A stretch of DNA of 64,000 nucleotides from contig NC_003279.8 of assembly GCF_000002985.6 (NCBI RefSeq), positions 558,001-622,000 of the forward strand, given 5' to 3'. The notes beneath the pieces are model-generated. The model saw only the letters and a list, made by a program, of their open reading frames with translations. It did no database searches and was not told the DNA's origin. This document shows positions 58,079-64,000 of the stretch, piece after piece; positions within the stretch are counted from its first letter, which is position 1, and each line of letters begins with the position of its first letter. A program made the position numbers and the translations under genes. The stretch comes from Caenorhabditis elegans. Taxonomy: Eukaryota; Nematoda; Chromadorea; Rhabditida; Rhabditidae.

Positions 58079-59050
58079 TGTGCAGCGGCCACCGTTTTGA
58101 AATCCGGATTTTTGCTGGAAAAATAAAATTTAAATGAGATTTTTTTTAGGTCTCGCAGCGATTTCTCTGGCTGTTTCAATTACGGTTTGATCTACAAAAA
58201 ATGCGGGAATTATAAAAAATGTTTGCCCGGTAAAATGTGACGTCAGCAAAGTTTCTTAACGCTGCGAAATCAGTTGAGAACTCTGCGTCTTTTCTCCCGC
58301 ATTTTTTGTAGATCTACGTAGATCAAGCTGAAATGAGACACACTGTGTGTGCAAACACTATCCACAATACATCATATTTGACGCGCAAACTCTAATTTTT
58401 TTTTCGCTGCGAGACCTAAAAAATCTCAAACTTTCCAGTGAAAATCCGGATTTTCTTCATTTTAAAAAAGTTGCGCGTCAAATGTGATGTGCCTGAATTT
58501 TCGCTTTTTTGAAATTTTTTATTTCGTTAAAAATGACGACGAATTTCTGAACATTTATAGAAATTTTAAAAATTTTCATTTTTTGGGTTAAAAAAATCTT
58601 AAAAACAACCATAATTCTCAGGAAACTCAAATTTTTCGCCGAAAAACCCATTTTGCGCGTGAAATCTGGTGTATTTTACCGTGCCTAGGCTGTGTGAGAA
58701 CACTGCCGGTCATACATTATATTTGACGCGCAAACTGCAAAAATCGTCGGAATTATTTCGGGAACACAAAATTCTGAAAATGCGTATCGCGCAACATATT
58801 TGACGCGCAAAATATCTCGTAGCGAAAACTACAGTAATTATGTAAATGACTACTGTAGCGCTTGTGTGTCGATTTAAGGGCTCAATTTTCAAAAAATCGA
58901 GATCCCGTAAATCGACATAAGTGCTATAGTTGTTATTTAAAGAATTACTGTAGTTTTCGCTACGAGATATTTTGCGCGTCAAATATGTTGTGCAATGCGC
59001 ATTTTCAGAATTTTGTGTTCCCGGAATAATTCCGACGATTTTTGCAGTTT

Positions 59051-59623
59051 GCGCGTCAAATATGATGTATGACCGGCAGTGTTTGCCCACATCGCCTAAG
59101 CACGGTAAAATACACCAGATTTTTCGCGCAAAATGGGATTTTCGGCGAAAAATTCGAATTTCCTGAGAATTTTGGTCGTTTTTACTATTTTTTAATCCAA
59201 AAAAAAATGAAAATTTTTAAATTTTCTATAAATTTTCTGAAATTCACCGTCGTTTTTCACGAAATAAAAAAATTTCAAAAAATTGAAAATTCCGCCACAT
59301 CACATTTGACGCGCAACTTTTTTAAAATGAAGAAAATCCGGATTTTTCTGGGAAATTTGAGATTTATTTAGGTCTCGCAGTGAAAAAAAAATTAGAGTTT
59401 GCGCGTCAAATATGATGTATGACCGGCAGTGTTTGCCCACATCGCCTAAGCACGGTAAAATACACCAGATTTTTCGCGCAAAATGGGATTTTCGGCGAAA
59501 AATTCGAATTTCCTGAGAATTTTGGTCGTTTTTACTATTTTTTAATCCAAAAAAAAATGAAAATTTTTAAATTTTCTATAAATTTTCTGAAATTCACCGT
59601 CGTTTTTCACGAAATAAAAAAAT
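59051..59623. repeat. near-perfect 223-bp direct duplication, period 350
   Basis: 59051-59273 and 59401-59623 look identical base for base: they start gcgcgtcaaatatgatgtat and run to cacgaaataaaaaaatt. Each is flanked by different sequence. Confidence 0.92.
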
Positions 59624-60061
59624 TGATAAAATACACGATAAAATACATCAGATTTTACGCGCAAACTGGCAAAAAAATTGATTTTTTGGCTTTTTCGGAC
59701 TAAACATTAGAAAAAAGACTATACTCCAACAATTTTTTTCAGTTTTTTTTTTGAAATTTTTTTTTTTTCAGTTTAAAATGTTTTCATCGCTTTGTTCGTT
59801 TATTTTTGTCTGTTTATTGTGATTTTGTGCGAAATTAATGTAAAAATTTCCATATCCAACACTGTTGTGTGATTAATTCGGATAGATAAAAAATGTTCAG
59901 CATGTTGAGTTTAGTTTTCGTCGTCCAATTTAGCTTTTTTTTGATTTTCAGTCAAGATTTTCTTTCGCCTTCCGCTTTTTGACTTTTCTATGCAGTAATG
60001 ACCAGTCTTGATTTCTAGCTTTTAGTGTTTGGTTTACCATTCTGCTATTACATGAGTCACA

Positions 60062-60080
60062 CCTTATCACTAATATAAAT
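60062..60080 (+). promoter_or_regulatory. candidate GATA and TATA motifs upstream of Argonaute
   Basis: ccttatcac (inverse of GTGATAAGG) at 60062-60070 is followed by taatataaatg, a TATA-like sequence, about 130 bp before the start. A ttcattccag acceptor at 60193 lies 13 bases before the ATG, suggesting trans-splicing or a 5' UTR intron. Motif evidence only. Confidence 0.3.
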
Positions 60081-60206
60081 GCAGCATAATTTCAGAGTGA
60101 GCAAGCCGCGAGTATTAAACCAGCGCTGTTTTAAACTGATAATGATTGCAGTTTCCTTCATTCTCACCGAATATCAATTTTTATTCATTCCAGAGTCTCT
60201 CGAACT

Positions 60207-63200
60207 ATGGAAAAACAACTAAAAGCTATGTCCGTCTCGGACAAACCTGCTGCCCCAGCTGCCCAAAAGCTTGGTACCGCTCCGCTCGCTGCAAAAAAGA
60301 CGAGAAATGAGGAGTGGGGAACCAAGGTCAATATCGATACCAACATTCGCAAATTGAGTAAGTTTTTATTTTACAATTACCAGTCGTTCGAGCTTATATA
60401 TCAATATTTTTTAGCGATCAAACCGAATCAGCCAATTTACAAGTACGCTGTGCAAGTGAACTACGTCTTCCGGAAACCTGATGGAACTGAGGCGACAATC
60501 GAAATGTCCAAATCAGCCAAAAAGGGAACGGAGCACGACAACGACAAAACACGCTGCCAGAACGTTTACAATGAGGCGATCAAGCGTTACGATGAGCTGA
60601 AAACCGGAGGACCGTTTTTCTACGATCGTCAAGCCTCTTTGTACACTCTGACCAAATTGAAGAATGAGGTGAATTCGATTTTTTGCTTAAAGTTTAATAT
60701 TTTGCGTTTCAGAGCATCTCTTTCGTTGTTACTGACAAGATTTGCAAGCGACAAAACTTCAAAGAGGCACAGTTTGTTCTCAAAAAGGTGGATCAATCGT
60801 TCCAGTCAACATCGAATGACGTCATCAAGACAACCAACTCGTGCCCAGCCAATGCCGACAAAACTTTGCTTGAGGCAATGAACATCATTGTCTCGGGACC
60901 AGCGTTCGAAAAGTATGCCGCTTTCAGAGATAATCAAGCTATTTCATCTCGTTTTCAGCAAAAATGTTATCACCGTTGGAGCATGCGTTCATTACCTCAT
61001 CGACCCAACTGGAGTCGAGTAAGAAACTTTAAGAAATTATCATATTAGTATTTAATTGTTTTTTCCAGCGTCGCGTACAAGGAATACCCTGAAGGACAAC
61101 TCTACTCAGGAGTTGGTGTTTCAAAGTCGGTGAAGACATTGGAAGGAACGGACAAGAAAGTTCCATCACTCTTCATGACAACTGAAAGTTAGTTTTTCAG
61201 AAAATCTAGATTTTTTTCAAAATGTTATAAAATTGTTAATTTTCAGTGAAGACAACATTGTTCCATCCGGATTATGCCCCACTTGTGGAACTTTTGCAAA
61301 CGTTCAGAGGTTTCAGCACAACTCTCAAAGCGAATTCTCCAGCCGCGCAGAGAATTGAGAAAGCCTTTGTTGGACTGGATGTTGTCTTGAATTACGGTGT
61401 GCACAAGGGTCTCGGAGAGGATGGTGTCGTTATGAAGATCCGTCGATTCCACACGTCAGCTAAGGAGACATGTTTTGAAGTTGAGAAGTCAACTCGTGAA
61501 TTCACGAACGTCTTTGACTACTTCAAAAAGAAGTATGGAATCACTTTGAAGTATCCCGATTTATTCACCATTGAAGCGAAAGGGAAACAAGGAAAAATTC
61601 ATTTCCCTGCGGAAGTTCTCCTTCTCTGTCCGAACCAGACGGTCACGAATGATCAAATGATCAACAATGAGCAGGCGGACATGATTAAGGTAATTTTATA
61701 TTTTAAAATCTGAATAATATCCCGAATCCTTTTTCAGATGTCAGCCGCACAACCACATATCAGAAAGACGACAACTGATACTATCGTGAGAAACGTCGGA
61801 TTGGCTTCCAACAATATCTATGGCTTCATCAAAGTTGAAGACCCAGTCAACCTTGAAGGAATGGTTCTTCCAAAACCTAAGATTGCGTTTGCCGGTAACC
61901 GACTCGCTGATTTGGCAAATCCGAAGTCTAGATTCCCCACCGACTTCAATCGTGCTGGACAATATTACGATGCCAAGGAATTGACGAAATGGGAACTGGT
62001 CTTTGTTCAAAACGAAGAAGTCCAGTAAGTTTCAGTTTGTAATTTTTCATTTTATTGACTCAATTTCAGAGGACTTGCTAAGCAGCTCGCCGATGAAATG
62101 GTGAATAATGGTATGAAATGCAGCAACCCAACGATGAGTTTCATCATTAGAGGTGATTTGGAACCAATCTTCAAGAAAGCGAAGGCTGCTGGAACGCAAC
62201 TTCTCTTCTTCGTTGTCAAATCTCGTTACAACTATCATCAGCAAATCAAGGCGTTGGAGCAAAAGTATGACGTGCTCACTCAGGAGATTCGCGCTGAAAC
62301 CGCCGAGAAAGTCTTCCGTCAACCACAAACTCGTCTTAACATTATCAATAAGACGAACATGAAACTCGGAGGACTGAACTATGCTATTGGGAGTGAAGCG
62401 TTCAACAAGCCAAATAGATTGATCGTTGGATTTGTTACTTCTCAACGAGTTGGTGGAAATCCAGATGTGAGTCATGTGTTACAGCTGCATAATCATATTT
62501 CATTTTTTCCAGTATCCAATATCAGTTGGATTTGCTGCAAATATGCTCAAGCATCATCAAAAGTTTGCTGGTGGATACGTGTATGTTCATCGCGATAGGG
62601 ATGTTTTCGGATCCATCATCAAGGATACTCTCTTGACAATCTTCAAAACATGCACTGAGCAGCGCGGAAGACCAGATGATATCCTTTTGTATTTCAATGG
62701 AGTTTCCGAAGGTCAATTCTCAATGATCAACGAGGAATTCAGTGCCCGAGTGAAGGAGGCGTGCATGGCATTCCAAAAGGAGGGAACCCCGCCATTCAGA
62801 CCACACATCACCATCATCGCCTCATCAAAGGCTCACAACGAGCGTCTGTACAAATCCGACAAGGGACGTATTGTTAATTTGGAGCCGGGTACGGTCGTGG
62901 ACCATACCATTGTGAGCAATGTCTACACTGAGTGGTATCATGCCTCAGCTGTTGCTCGCCAAGGAACTGCAAAGGCTACCAAGTTCACTCTCATCTTCAC
63001 CACTAAAGCAGGCCCACAAGCTGAGCCATTGTGGCATCTCGAGCAATTGACCAATGATCTTTGCTACGATCATCAGATTGTCTTCCATCCGGTCGGACTT
63101 CCCGTCCCACTGTACATTGCTGATCGTTACAGTCAACGTGGAGCAATGGTTCTTGCCGCCAATCAAGGGTAAGTGACAGTAAAATGTATACGACATCTCA

Positions 63201-63311
63201 TTTATTATTTTCAGTCCAATCTACAATGAAGGACAAATCGATCTCGCGGCTACCAACAGTGCATATGGCTACGGAGAGAAGAAGCTCTTCACCACTCGTT
63301 TCAATGCATAA
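60207..63311 (+). CDS. sago-2: worm-specific Argonaute (SAGO/PPW type)
   Basis: Predicted 887 residues from ten exons: 60207-60357, 60415-60668, 60713-60912, 60959-61018, 61069-61187, 61247-61689, 61738-62024, 62070-62466, 62513-63168 and 63215-63311, all GT-AG and in frame. Domains: N region, PAZ in exon 6 (about 262-405), MID (about 500-630), PIWI (about 635-870). Secondary Argonautes of this group bind RdRP-made 22G RNAs and silence targets in RNAi. Catalysis looks lost: the first PIWI aspartate is absent from the YPISVGFAANML strand, and the second is Asn in YFNGVSEGQF (usually YxDGVSEGQ); WYHASAVARQGTAKATKF covers the histidine region. So it should act by recruitment, not slicing. The symbol is inferred from similarity plus adjacency to hum-7. 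The close paralogue ppw-1 is the main alternative, and I cannot separate them with certainty by eye. Confidence 0.85.
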
Positions 63312-63707
63312 TTATCTGTACTCCTCCGTTTCTTTTACTTGGCTGTATAATGTTTTATTTCCGTCAACCCAGAATACTTTCGCTATGATTGTATATTTTT
63401 TAGCATTTGGTCATTGTAATTTGTAATTATTGTCGGAATGGATAAAATGATTTAAGAATCAAATGCATCGCTTCTTGGACAATTCCTGTTGATAATCTCA
63501 TTCTGATATTTTCAAAAGTTGTGGTATTGATTTTAAAAATTAAAATATTTGCAGCTGCCGCTGTGACTGGAGAAGTTGATGTTTTATTTCTTCCAATTCA
63601 GCTGTTTGTACCTGTTTTGTAATGTTATTACTTTCTTTCGAACAAAATGTCATTCTTTTTCTGGCAGAAAATTCCGCTTTTTAAAAATTATTTTTACAAC
63701 ATTACAG
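63312..63707 (+). other. Argonaute 3' UTR and intercistronic region
   Basis: About 400 bp between same-strand genes, AT-rich with no repeat family. It ends in ttttacaacattacag directly abutting the CAP start codon, an acceptor at which SL2 or SL1 trans-splicing could occur. Spacing is longer than the usual 100 bp of worm operons but within the known range. Confidence 0.5.
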
Positions 63708-63970
63708 ATGGATCCTTCTGTTGTGTCTCGATTGGAGAATGTTGCGAATCGAATGGAGAATATATTGCTGAAATATGACTCGAACAAAAAAGGCAATTAA
63801 ATAATTGTTCTCGAAATTATAAATTTCAAAAAAATCGCTTTTTAGAAACTCCGGTCGGCGCGACGCCTCAAATCATTAATCTTTATGACGATGCGATCTG
63901 TGAGAATCTCGTCTCGTTTTATGATTTATCTGCAAAAATTGGAGGAGATTTGAATCGCCTTGGATGCATG
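63708..63970 (+). CDS. cyclase-associated protein (CAP), N-terminal exons; runs off window
   Basis: Exon 1 is 63708-63792 and exon 2 is 63846-63970; translation continues beyond the window. The N terminus MDPSVVSRLENVANRMENIL matches the oligomerisation helix that begins CAP proteins, followed by PQIINLYDDAICENLVSFYD and LSAKIGGDLNRLG, the start of the CAP helical-folded domain. CAP recycles cofilin-bound actin monomers in the cytoplasm. The only way to keep frame over the first intron is a GC donor (AAAG then gcaatt). Read through, exon 1 ends at TAA four bases later. C. elegans cas-2 is the obvious relative and could be this gene, but it may instead be a paralogous or degenerating copy. With 71 residues visible I leave the symbol open. 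Confidence 0.75.
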
Positions 63971-64000
63971 GTAAGGAAATATATAATATTTAATTCAAAT

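Larger units (their letters stand above)
58115..60206. other. intergenic: repeats then Argonaute promoter region
   Basis: 58165-58345 is a CACGTG-family palindrome; 58360-59670 is the gcgcgtcaaatatg family with a 350-bp direct duplication. 59700-60206 is non-repetitive AT-rich DNA and should contain the Argonaute promoter and 5' UTR. No minus-strand exon that could extend the EME1-like gene is visible here. Confidence 0.65.

Noticed and set aside
59069..59703. Two identical + strand frames beginning MTGSVCPHRL
   Set aside because: They are the 223-bp duplicated repeat block in both copies, not genes.
1..64000. CRISPR arrays, bacterial operons or phage-like systems
   Set aside because: The DNA is nematode. 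Its tandem repeats lack the constant-repeat, unique-spacer layout, and no such proteins are encoded.

Overview
The window is nematode chromosomal DNA and almost certainly Caenorhabditis elegans (N2 or another strain). The evidence is: short introns with ttttcag-type acceptors, AT-rich intergenic DNA full of small foldback repeats, a degenerate interstitial tract of TTAGGC (the nematode telomere unit), a complete Tc3 transposon, and a gene set I recognise (a myosin IX RhoGAP matching hum-7, with a SAGO/PPW-type Argonaute next to it). The repeat density suggests a chromosome arm. All intron-exon structures below were assembled by eye from splice signals, reading-frame continuity and family similarity. 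They are models, not transcript-confirmed.

Layout, left to right. 404-3563 (+) holds the 3' part of a lipocalin-like gene whose start lies left of the window. 4763-7110 (+) is a secreted phospholipase-B-like GDSL lipase. 7440-8391 (-) is a small NK-like homeobox gene. 8392-14436 has no recognisable gene but carries an interstitial telomere-like tract and large foldback repeats. 14437-17066 (-) is a secreted Gly/Pro-rich ground-like protein. 17067-24304 is gene-poor, with nested foldbacks, a 19-G run and a 164-bp tandem array. 24305-25618 (-) is a small RING-finger protein. 27119-27376 (+) encodes a 70-residue secreted peptide.

27860-49571 (-) is one 29-exon myosin IX gene (RA domain, motor, IQ motifs, two C1 domains, RhoGAP), matching hum-7. 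Its introns hold a full-length Tc3 with an uninterrupted transposase, a tRNA-derived SINE-like element, several MITE-like inverted repeats and long arrays of a CGGCAATTTGCCG-rich unit. Its 5' flank (49572-56722) is almost wholly repetitive and includes a 2.4-kb minisatellite and an 84-bp AG microsatellite. 56723-58078 (-) is an EME1-like gene with only the C-terminal half of the family visible. 60207-63311 (+) is a catalytically defective Argonaute (best match sago-2). About 400 bp downstream on the same strand lies the start of a cyclase-associated-protein (CAP) gene that runs off the right edge.

The genes have no single shared pathway. The Argonaute is an RNAi effector, the EME1-like protein would act with MUS81 in junction resolution, and HUM-7 is a Rho-inactivating motor. 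I found no bacterial-type defence island, CRISPR array or clearly novel multi-gene system. The most unusual content is structural: a complete Tc3, nested foldback elements, a duplicated start region of hum-7, GC-AG introns, and the Argonaute-CAP pair that may be one half of a segmental duplication.
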